NCBI RefSeq assembly: GCF_029433105.1
Contig: NZ_JARNTW010000005.1
Location: forward strand, 301,837-365,836
Reading direction: 5' to 3'
From: Runella sp. MFBS21
GTDB lineage: Bacteria; Bacteroidota; Bacteroidia; Cytophagales; Spirosomataceae
Length of the DNA: 64,000 nt
How positions within the stretch are numbered: position 1 is the first letter of the stretch; each line of letters starts with the position of its first letter. The translations under genes and the position numbers were made by a program. This document shows, piece by piece, positions 43,882 to 50,834 of the stretch. The notes beneath the pieces were generated by a model. The model did no database searches, was not told the origin of the DNA, and worked only from the letters and a program-made list of their open reading frames with translations.

Positions 43882-44949
43882 TTATTTGGATTCTATAGCC
43901 ACGGTACTATCGGCGGCTGCTTTGGTTTCTACATAAATCTCACCTTGCGGTGCTTTAGGAGCGGCGGTTTTGGCGCCTTTTATCGAAATGATATAACTCG
44001 CTACTTGCTGCATTTTGAGAGGGTTCAATTGTTTCTCCCACGCAATCATCCCTTTTTCGGGGATACCATATTTTATAGTTTTGAATACATTTTTGATGCC
44101 TCCGCCGTGTAGCCAATATTCGTCGGTCAGGTTGGGACCTACGGAACCACCGCCGTCGGCGGCATGGCAAGCGGCGCAGTTGGCTGCAAAAATAACTTTC
44201 CCTTCTTCAATCGATTTGGCATCGGTAGCAAGCGTAACGGAGTTTTCGTTGATTTTGGCCGCTGCTTTTTCTAAGAATGCCGCTTTTTTGGTTTCGATAA
44301 CTTTCGACTCTTTTTCTAGCTCGGTCAATTGCAAATCACCTGTTTTGGTAAAGTGATAATGAATCAAATAAAAAATAGCAAAGACAATGGTACCCTGAAA
44401 CAAGAAAGCTAACCAAGGAGGCATACGATTGTCGAGTTCGTGGATACCGTCATAATCGTGTCCTTTGATAAGGATGCGTTGTTCGTCTTGAAGTTTTACC
44501 CCAAAACCAGTCCAGCGCTGCCACCAACGGTCGCTAAACAAAGGAGCCGATTCGCCGCGTAAATCTTCGGGAGCTTCGGCTGAAGTGGAAGTGCCTTTGG
44601 TTAATTTTTGGAGCAACATCAACACTTGTACTAGTACCACTACTACGGCCAAAATCACCAAAACCAGGAGCATCAATATCAAATAAGTTATTAACTCTTG
44701 GTCTCCGGCTTTTTTTTGCTCTGCTTGGCCAAAAGCAATGCTGGTGATGAAGAAAAGTAGAAAGGTAGTTATACCTTTTTGAATGGTGCCATCTTCAAGT
44801 GGTAAGCGACTAATGGCTTTGACGGTCTGTTTATCCATTCGAATAACATACCAAATCAGCCCTACGCAAAGTGCGGTGAAAATCAGCAGACCGATGAGCG
44901 GGTAAATACCCACGCCTTCGATGGTTTGGAGATAATTTCTGAATTTCAT
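43882..44949 (-). CDS. ccoP: Fused CcoQ-CcoP, cbb3 oxidase cytochrome c subunit (single heme)
   Basis: About 355 residues starting MKFRNYLQTIEG; an ATG 39 bp upstream is possible. Residues 1-55 look like CcoQ: one helix (IYPLIGLLIFTALCVGLIWYV) and RMDKQTVKAISRLPLEDG. Next comes a second hydrophobic run (TTFLLFFITSIAFGQ) that reads like the signal peptide of a stand-alone CcoP, then a membrane helix (about 86-114), GHDYDGIHELDNRMPPWL, another helix, and one heme c site C258-A-A-C-H262 with axial Met301. Classical CcoP carries two CxxCH. It feeds electrons from cytochrome c to CcoN. Between this gene and ccoNO lies a hairpin of the gene-end family. Confidence 0.87.
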   Translation of the reverse strand: MKFRNYLQTIEGVGIYPLIGLLIFTALCVGLIWYVIRMDKQTVKAISRLPLEDGTIQKGITTFLLFFITSIAFGQAEQKKAGDQELITYLILMLLVLVILAVVVVLVQVLMLLQKLTKGTSTSAEAPEDLRGESAPLFSDRWWQRWTGFGVKLQDEQRILIKGHDYDGIHELDNRMPPWLAFLFQGTIVFAIFYLIHYHFTKTGDLQLTELEKESKVIETKKAAFLEKAAAKINENSVTLATDAKSIEEGKVIFAANCAACHAADGGGSVGPNLTDEYWLHGGGIKNVFKTIKYGIPEKGMIAWEKQLNPLKMQQVASYIISIKGAKTAAPKAPQGEIYVETKAAADSTVAIESK

Positions 44950-44977
44950 TGGTTGTATAATATTGGGTTTGTAGAGG

Positions 44978-45023
44978 AGACTTCCCAAGCTAGAGCTAAG
45001 TCCGCTTGCCGCTTGGAAAGTCT
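44978..45023. repeat. Hairpin in the ccoNO-ccoP gap, same family as the gene-end hairpins
   Basis: AGACTTCCCAAGC (44978-44990) pairs with GCTTGGAAAGTCT (45011-45023) with one mismatch. It lies in the 85-bp intercistronic gap and may tune the downstream genes. Confidence 0.5.
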
Positions 45024-45034
45024 ATTTTTTGTCA

Positions 45035-47179
45035 TTATTGAGCCTTAATGTCGGTACCGAGACGTTGGAGATAAGCAATCAGGGCGATGATTTCTTTGTC
45101 GGCTTTGGTTTTGATTCCGTCTTTTTTCAGACTAGCCACTATCTGGTCGGCTTGAGTCTGAGCATCGGCAATCGCCTTGTCTTCATAGCCTTCGCCATAA
45201 GGAACGCCTAGCGTACGCATAGCACTGATTTTGGCAGGAGTAGTGCTTAGGTCAAGCGTACTTTCCAACAAAAACGGATACTTGGGCATGATAGAACCTG
45301 GTGACATACTAGTAGGGTCTTCCATGTGGTTGTAGTGCCAAGAGTCGGGATATTTGGCCCCTACACGGTGCAAGTCTGGACCGGTTCGTTTTGAACCCCA
45401 CTGGAAGGGGTGGTCATATACAAATTCTCCCGCTTTTGAATATTCGCCGTAGCGTTCGGTTTCGCTACGGAAAGGTCTTACCATTTGAGAGTGGCAAGTA
45501 TAGCAACCTTCGCGAACATAAATATCACGACCTTGCAGTTCAAGAGGAGTATAAGGTTTGACACTTTCGATGGTAGGGACATTGGACTCTACCATAAAAG
45601 TAGGTACCATTTCAATAATTCCGCCGATGATAACCGCTATCAATGCAAAGAAAGTAAGCATCACAGGTTTGCGTTCGAAAATGCGGCTGTGCCAAAACTC
45701 GTTGGCTGGTTGATGCCAAATAGAAGCCAAAGAAGCTGCACGGGCGTTTTCGACTTTGATGAGTTTGCCACTAAGGGCAGTCATAAGAAGGTTGTAAGAA
45801 CCTACTACAAAACCTAATAAATACAACGTACCACCAATTCCCCGGAATACATAGAAAGGAATCAATTGGGTTACGGTTTCGAGGAAGTTAGGGTATTTTA
45901 AGAAGCCTTCTTCCGTAAATTCTTTCCACATCGACGACTGAGTCCAGCCCGCCCAGTACATCGGTACTGCGTAGAAGATAATGCCGAGGGTGCCAATCCA
46001 GAAGTGGAAGTTGGCGAGTTTGAGCGAATAGAGGGGCCGTCCATACAAACGAGGGAAAAGCCAGTACATAATCGCAAAAGTCATGAACCCATTCCAACCT
46101 AATGCTCCTACGTGTACGTGCGCTACTATCCAGTCGGTATAGTGAGCAATAGCGTTGACGTTTTTGAGTGAAAGCATTGGTCCCTCAAACGTAGCCATGC
46201 CATAGGCTGTAACAGCCACCACCATAAATTTGAGTACTACGTCTTCACGAACTTTGTCCCATGCACCACGAAGGGTAAAGAGACCGTTGATCATCCCACC
46301 CCAAGAAGGTGCAATCAACATCACAGAAAACACAACCCCAAGCGACTGCGCCCAGTCAGGAAGGGCAGTGTACAACAAGTGGTGAGGACCAGCCCATATA
46401 TAAAGGAATATCAAAGACCAGAAGTGGACAATCGATAAGCGATAAGAATAAATAGGGCGATTGGCGGCTTTTGGTAAGAAATAATACATCAGACCCAAAT
46501 AAGGTGTAGTAAGGAAGAATGCCACGGCATTGTGCCCATACCACCATTGGACGAGTGCATCTTGCACACCAGCATACCATGAGTAGCTTTTGGTAAGAGA
46601 GATAGGCAGCTCTACACTATTGACTACGTGTAGCATCGCTACTGTCACAAAAGAAGCTAGATAAAACCAAATAGCGGCATACACGTGCTGAACGCGGCGA
46701 TTGATCATGGTCATCACTAAGTTGAGCAAACCTGCTACCCATACTACTGCGATGGCGATGTCAATGGGCCATTCCAATTCGGCGTATTCTTTACCAGTAG
46801 TAATACCCAAAGGCAAGGTAATAGCCGCACCTACGATAATCAATTGCCAGCCCCAAAAATTGATTTTACTCAAAAGTGGGCTCCACATGGGGGTTTTGAG
46901 TACCCGAGGTGCCGAATAATACAATCCCATGAAAAAGCCGTTTCCGACAAAAGCGAAAATGACCGCATTGGTGTGAAGGGGGCGCAATCTCCCAAAGGTA
47001 GTATAGGGAATGTCAAAATTAAGCGCCGGAAAAGCGAGCTGGAAAGCAATGAGTACGCCCACCAGCATACCCACTATCCCAAATACAATGGAGGCAATGG
47101 CAAAGTTACGTACGATAGTGTTGTCATACTGAAACTCTTCCATGTCAACTGTAGAGGTCGTTTTGGAAATTGGTTCCAT
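45035..47179 (-). CDS. ccoN: Fused cbb3 oxidase subunits CcoN and CcoO
   Basis: 714 residues. Residues 1-480 are CcoN with 12 helices: low-spin heme ligand H69 (RPLHTNAV), Cu-B ligands H216 (WWYGHNAVAF), H266/H267 (AGPHHLL), and H354/H356 (AHVHVGALG). From about 505 an extra helix (MLTFFALIAVIIGGIIEMVP) and a CcoO-type domain with C559-Y-T-C562-H563 follow, then RTGPDLHRVGAKYPDSWHY and the axial-ligand segment SPGSIMPKYPFLL. It reduces oxygen with high affinity and pumps protons. Such CcoN-CcoO fusions are known from Bacteroidota. The operon is ccoS - ccoNO - ccoQP - ccoG - fixH - safE. Confidence 0.95.
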   Translation of the reverse strand: MEPISKTTSTVDMEEFQYDNTIVRNFAIASIVFGIVGMLVGVLIAFQLAFPALNFDIPYTTFGRLRPLHTNAVIFAFVGNGFFMGLYYSAPRVLKTPMWSPLLSKINFWGWQLIIVGAAITLPLGITTGKEYAELEWPIDIAIAVVWVAGLLNLVMTMINRRVQHVYAAIWFYLASFVTVAMLHVVNSVELPISLTKSYSWYAGVQDALVQWWYGHNAVAFFLTTPYLGLMYYFLPKAANRPIYSYRLSIVHFWSLIFLYIWAGPHHLLYTALPDWAQSLGVVFSVMLIAPSWGGMINGLFTLRGAWDKVREDVVLKFMVVAVTAYGMATFEGPMLSLKNVNAIAHYTDWIVAHVHVGALGWNGFMTFAIMYWLFPRLYGRPLYSLKLANFHFWIGTLGIIFYAVPMYWAGWTQSSMWKEFTEEGFLKYPNFLETVTQLIPFYVFRGIGGTLYLLGFVVGSYNLLMTALSGKLIKVENARAASLASIWHQPANEFWHSRIFERKPVMLTFFALIAVIIGGIIEMVPTFMVESNVPTIESVKPYTPLELQGRDIYVREGCYTCHSQMVRPFRSETERYGEYSKAGEFVYDHPFQWGSKRTGPDLHRVGAKYPDSWHYNHMEDPTSMSPGSIMPKYPFLLESTLDLSTTPAKISAMRTLGVPYGEGYEDKAIADAQTQADQIVASLKKDGIKTKADKEIIALIAYLQRLGTDIKAQ

Positions 47180-47196
47180 ACAAAAATTGAGGAGGT

Positions 47197-47361
47197 TTAT
47201 GATTGAGGTGATGAACTATTTTCTTTGTCTTCAAAAAGAATCCTAATGGAAGGTGTGTAGTCGTCGTCGAACTGTCCGCGTTTGACTGACCAGATGAAGG
47301 CTACCAAGAAAGCCCCAGCCACTAGCAGACTAAGCGATAAAAGGAGAATGAGAGCACTCAT
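47197..47361 (-). CDS. ccoS: cbb3 oxidase assembly protein CcoS
   Basis: A 54-residue protein: start MSALILLLSLSLLVAGAFLV (one membrane helix), then FIWSVKRGQFDD with the CcoS motif QFDDxxxP and a short hydrophilic tail. CcoS is needed for insertion of heme and copper into the oxidase. It lies 17 bp before ccoNO, in the order ccoI - ccoS - ccoN, typical of cbb3 clusters. It is short and easily missed. Confidence 0.9.
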   Translation of the reverse strand: MSALILLLSLSLLVAGAFLVAFIWSVKRGQFDDDYTPSIRILFEDKENSSSPQS

Positions 47362-47466
47362 AGCATTGGAGGTTTTTGATTATTGAAATCGTCAACAATC
47401 GATTGGTTTTGCTCAAAAGTAAGAGCGCAGGGCTGCAATAAAGATGAGCGATGTCAGGTCTCAAAA

Positions 47467-47480
47467 CTGACTTTAGTCAG
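47467..47480 (-). promoter_or_regulatory. FNR-type palindrome before ccoS-ccoNO
   Basis: CTGAC-TTTA-GTCAG, a perfect 14-nt palindrome of TGAY-N4-RTCA type, overlapping the last codons of ccoI and about 106 nt before the ccoS ATG. No clear -7 element stands 33 nt away. Confidence 0.55.
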
Positions 47481-49935
47481 CTTTTTTCAAGAGTAGTCGC
47501 GTAGCCAGTCGGCTGCTTAAGGTCGTAAAAAGCACGATAGAGATAGAGCTGGCCGGCATCAAAATAGCCGCGATCACGGGCGATAAAGTGCCAGTTAGGG
47601 CAAAACTTAACCCGATAATATTGTATACCACCGAGATAACAAAGCTCTGAATCACAATACGCCGACCCGCTTTGGCCAATTTTACGTAGTGGGGAAGGAG
47701 CGAAAGTTGTTTTCCTTCCAAAATACCGTCACAAGCCGGAGTGAAGTTGTTAATGTTGTCAGAAACGGCAATCCCTACGTTGCTTTTCAGAAGAGCGCCG
47801 GCGTCATTGAGTCCATCGCCTACCATGAGCACTTTCTGGCCTTTTTGCTGCAAATCCTCAATAAAACGAAGTTTGTCTTCAGGTTTTTGGAGAAAATGAA
47901 GCTGTTTTTCTGAACCAAATAGATGACTCAAAAGGGCTATATCGGTCGGTTTATCACCTGACAAAAGGTAGGTTTGATAATGACGTTGTTTGAGGGCTGT
48001 GAGCGTTTCGGAGAGATTGTCTCGATAAAGACTAAAAATGTTGAAATATCCCAAAAACTGTCCTCCAAAACTAAAATACACATGACTTGTTTCTTGGTCG
48101 TCGGAGGCGGGAGCGATGCCCAAAAAGCGAGCCGAACCCATTTTGATTACAAAGTCATCGCCCAATTGAGCCTGAAGGCCCAGTCCTTCTACTTCTTTAA
48201 AATGAGTCAATGTTTTTTCTTTGGGAGATGCCGCCAGAGATTTAGCAATGAGCCTACTCAAAGGATGAGAAGATTGCTCAGACATGGTTTTGGCAATACT
48301 TTTTTGAAGGGGTGAAAGTGGTTTTCCCACAAACTCAATTTGAGCCGCATCGGGCAAGGTGAGTGTTCCTGTTTTGTCAAAAACGACCGTATCAATTTCG
48401 GATAAGTTTTCAATGACTTGGGCATTTTTGAGATAAAACTTATTTGAACCAAACATCCCCAGCATATTGCCATTGGTGAAAGTATCTGATAGCAATAAGG
48501 CACAAGGACAAGCCACAATCAAAATCGTAGTGATGGCGTTGATACCTCGTGGAAGGTCTCCCATAAGATACCAATATGCCAATGCCGCCAAGCCCAGCCC
48601 CAACACTGTCCAAGTAAAATAACGGTTGATTTGGCCTACTAAGTCACGTTTTTGGGATTGTTGTTGTTGGCTCAAAGAATCATTGTTCCATAACTGAGTA
48701 AGGTAGCTTTGGGATACTTTTTTGGTAACTTCAAGTTCGATAGCTCCCCCCATTTGTCGTCCGCCTGCGTAGATGATTTCATTACGGGTTTTTTCGACGG
48801 GTACCGATTCGCCCGAAACAAAACTATAATCAATCATGGCTCGTTCGCTGATTAAGCGCACATCGGCAGGAATCAATTCTTTGTTACGAATCAAAATCTG
48901 ATCGCCAGGCTGTAAGTTTGTTACTAAGATTTGTTCATTTGACGTAGTGGGCACTTCTGAGTCTTTGGAAGTGGCTTTTTTTAATAATGTAACCGCTACC
49001 GGAAAATAAGATTTGTAATCTCGGTCAAACGAAATGGCTGAGTATGTTTTGTCTTGAAAATAGCGTCCCAACAACATGAAGAATACAATACCAGTCATGG
49101 AATCGAGATAGCCAACGCCCGTTTGAGTACCAATCTCGTATAAACTACGTAAAAAAGTCACCAAAATGGCCAAGGCAATGGGGGCATCGATATTGAGATA
49201 CTGCTTGCGAATAGACTTCCACGCCGACACAAAAAATTCGGAGGCCGAATAAAAAAAGACTGGTAATGCTAGCACAACACTAAACAAACTAAACATGGTT
49301 TGGAGTTGATGATCGCTTTGAGTATCTCCTAAGCCAAAATAATCGGGGAAGCTCATCATCATCACATTGCCAAAGGCAAAGCCCGCAATCCCGATTTTAT
49401 ACAATCTACTTCGATTGTTTTTTTGTTGGGCGTTTCCTTCTACATCTTGAAGGCTTATATAAGGCTCGTATCCAATGTAGGTAAGGAGTTCGGCAAGTTT
49501 GCTGAGTTTGATTTTTTGGGTATCTATGACTACCCGCACTTTTTTCTCGGGGAAGTTGACCAAAGACGAAATCACGCCTTCGTGGAGACGGTGAAGGTTT
49601 TCGAGTAGATATACGCACGAGCTACAGTGCATCTGAGGTAGGTACCAGTTGACGTGCGTCTGACGGCCATCCGTAAACTCAATGATGCGCTGCTGTACTT
49701 CTGGCATGTCTAAATAAGCGTATTTGCCAGCGTAGTAGGTTTTGTCGGGCGATACTCCAGGATTTTGGGTAAAATCATAATAGCTACATAGTTCGTTTTC
49801 TTGGAGTAATTCATACACCAATTTACATCCTTCGCAGCAAAAGGGTTTATCATCGTGGACAATGATGCTATCATCGCAGTCGGCACCACAGTGATAACAT
49901 TTTACTTCGGTTGTTGAGAGTGTAGCTTGCGACAT
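47473..49935 (-). CDS. ccoI: Copper-transporting P-type ATPase CcoI
   Basis: About 820 residues from MSQATLSTTEVKCYHCG; an in-frame start 48 bp upstream would precede the predicted transcription start and is rejected. The N-terminus has CYHCGADC and FCCEGCKLVYELL Cys motifs, then a heavy-metal domain with MHCSSCVYLLENLHRL. The P-type ATPase core has the transmembrane CPCALLL metal site, the phosphorylation motif DKTGTLTLPD and the hinge GDGLNDAGALL. It supplies copper for Cu-B of the cbb3 oxidase. The promoter carries an FNR-type box. Confidence 0.93.
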   Translation of the reverse strand: MSQATLSTTEVKCYHCGADCDDSIIVHDDKPFCCEGCKLVYELLQENELCSYYDFTQNPGVSPDKTYYAGKYAYLDMPEVQQRIIEFTDGRQTHVNWYLPQMHCSSCVYLLENLHRLHEGVISSLVNFPEKKVRVVIDTQKIKLSKLAELLTYIGYEPYISLQDVEGNAQQKNNRSRLYKIGIAGFAFGNVMMMSFPDYFGLGDTQSDHQLQTMFSLFSVVLALPVFFYSASEFFVSAWKSIRKQYLNIDAPIALAILVTFLRSLYEIGTQTGVGYLDSMTGIVFFMLLGRYFQDKTYSAISFDRDYKSYFPVAVTLLKKATSKDSEVPTTSNEQILVTNLQPGDQILIRNKELIPADVRLISERAMIDYSFVSGESVPVEKTRNEIIYAGGRQMGGAIELEVTKKVSQSYLTQLWNNDSLSQQQQSQKRDLVGQINRYFTWTVLGLGLAALAYWYLMGDLPRGINAITTILIVACPCALLLSDTFTNGNMLGMFGSNKFYLKNAQVIENLSEIDTVVFDKTGTLTLPDAAQIEFVGKPLSPLQKSIAKTMSEQSSHPLSRLIAKSLAASPKEKTLTHFKEVEGLGLQAQLGDDFVIKMGSARFLGIAPASDDQETSHVYFSFGGQFLGYFNIFSLYRDNLSETLTALKQRHYQTYLLSGDKPTDIALLSHLFGSEKQLHFLQKPEDKLRFIEDLQQKGQKVLMVGDGLNDAGALLKSNVGIAVSDNINNFTPACDGILEGKQLSLLPHYVKLAKAGRRIVIQSFVISVVYNIIGLSFALTGTLSPVIAAILMPASSISIVLFTTLSSRLATRLLLKKAD

Positions 49936-49980
49936 ACAGTTGGGGGGTTGGTATTTCCCCAAAAATGCGCCCCTGTATAC

Positions 49981-50026
49981 CAAAATGACATGAGAATCGT
50001 CATACCCAAAAACTGATGTTGGTCAG
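49981..50026 (-). promoter_or_regulatory. ccoI promoter: FNR-type palindrome plus -7-like element
   Basis: CTGAT-GTTG-GTCAG (50013-50026), extended by A/T-rich arms (AAAAA/TTTTT). The minus-strand TCATTTTG (49981-49988) matches TAnnTTTG in 5 of 6 fixed positions, centre distance 35 nt. Confidence 0.6.
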
Positions 50027-50050
50027 TTTTTGGAACAAAGCTACTGTGGA

Positions 50051-50695
50051 CTAGTTGTCGTTGTAGTACTGTAAAAAGGAGACTAGTTTTTGATAGTTAT
50101 GAAGTTCTATCTCGTCCCTGACTTGTTTTTGTAAATACACTTGGTAAATCTCAATAAGTCGGTCAAAATGTGGATTATGATTGAGTTTAGCCGCAATCAG
50201 TCCTTTGAAGCAGCGGTCTTCTTGATTGTAGAGGTATTTGGAGGGCTTATGAGGCTGACTATTCAGAATCCGATCAATGTCAGCTACTTTGGTGACTGAT
50301 TTAAAAAATGTCCATCCCGACAAGTTCATAAAGTCCATGATAGCGTCGCAGGTGTTTTTCAAGTCGTCATCATTCTGGATTTTATATCGAAAATATTTGA
50401 CGTCGTTGTATCTTCCTGTTGAGATGATGAGCGTATTGGCATCTTCTCTAAAATCAATCGGAAGAGAAGGGATAAACTGCTGGGCCATTTGCTCAATTTG
50501 GTGATTGCGGCAGCCTATATGTACCTCTACCCAAGCTTCATCATCGTATTCTGACACCGAAAAAATGATGTTTGTAAAGCCTGTTGTTGTACTTTTACGA
50601 AATTGTTTTTTTTGCATCAGCAATTGAAAGCCCTCTGCTTCAAAAAAATCATATAAGGTGTAGTATAGTTTTGCCTCGGTGGTCTTGATACTCAT
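50051..50695 (-). CDS. Hypothetical protein
   Basis: A 214-residue soluble alpha+beta protein without signal peptide. The start (TEAKLYYTLYDFFEAEGFQL) is a helix leading to beta strands (TNIIFSVSEYDDEAWVEVHIG), then a Phe/Tyr-rich middle (GWTFFKSVTKVADIDRILNS) and a helical tail (LIEIYQVYLQKQVRDEIELH). The beginning resembles proteins that probe binding of small molecules or immunity proteins, but I recognise no family. Its end is 25 bp from the ccoI FNR box; it is unlikely to be part of the ccoI transcript. Confidence 0.65.
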   Translation of the reverse strand: MSIKTTEAKLYYTLYDFFEAEGFQLLMQKKQFRKSTTTGFTNIIFSVSEYDDEAWVEVHIGCRNHQIEQMAQQFIPSLPIDFREDANTLIISTGRYNDVKYFRYKIQNDDDLKNTCDAIMDFMNLSGWTFFKSVTKVADIDRILNSQPHKPSKYLYNQEDRCFKGLIAAKLNHNPHFDRLIEIYQVYLQKQVRDEIELHNYQKLVSFLQYYNDN

Positions 50696-50834
50696 AGTGG
50701 GAGGGAAATTAACCTTTTTGTGAAAAGGTATGTTTTATACTTAATCAAAGTGTTTGGCTCAGCCTGCTAACGTCAAGCCTAACTATATCCGCAACAACGT
50801 AAATATCTTGATGAAATATATATCCTTTTCCATT

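Noticed and set aside
49936..49983. Longer N-terminus for ccoI
   Set aside because: It would begin at or before the predicted transcription start of the FNR-type promoter and lacks similarity to the Cys-rich CcoI start.
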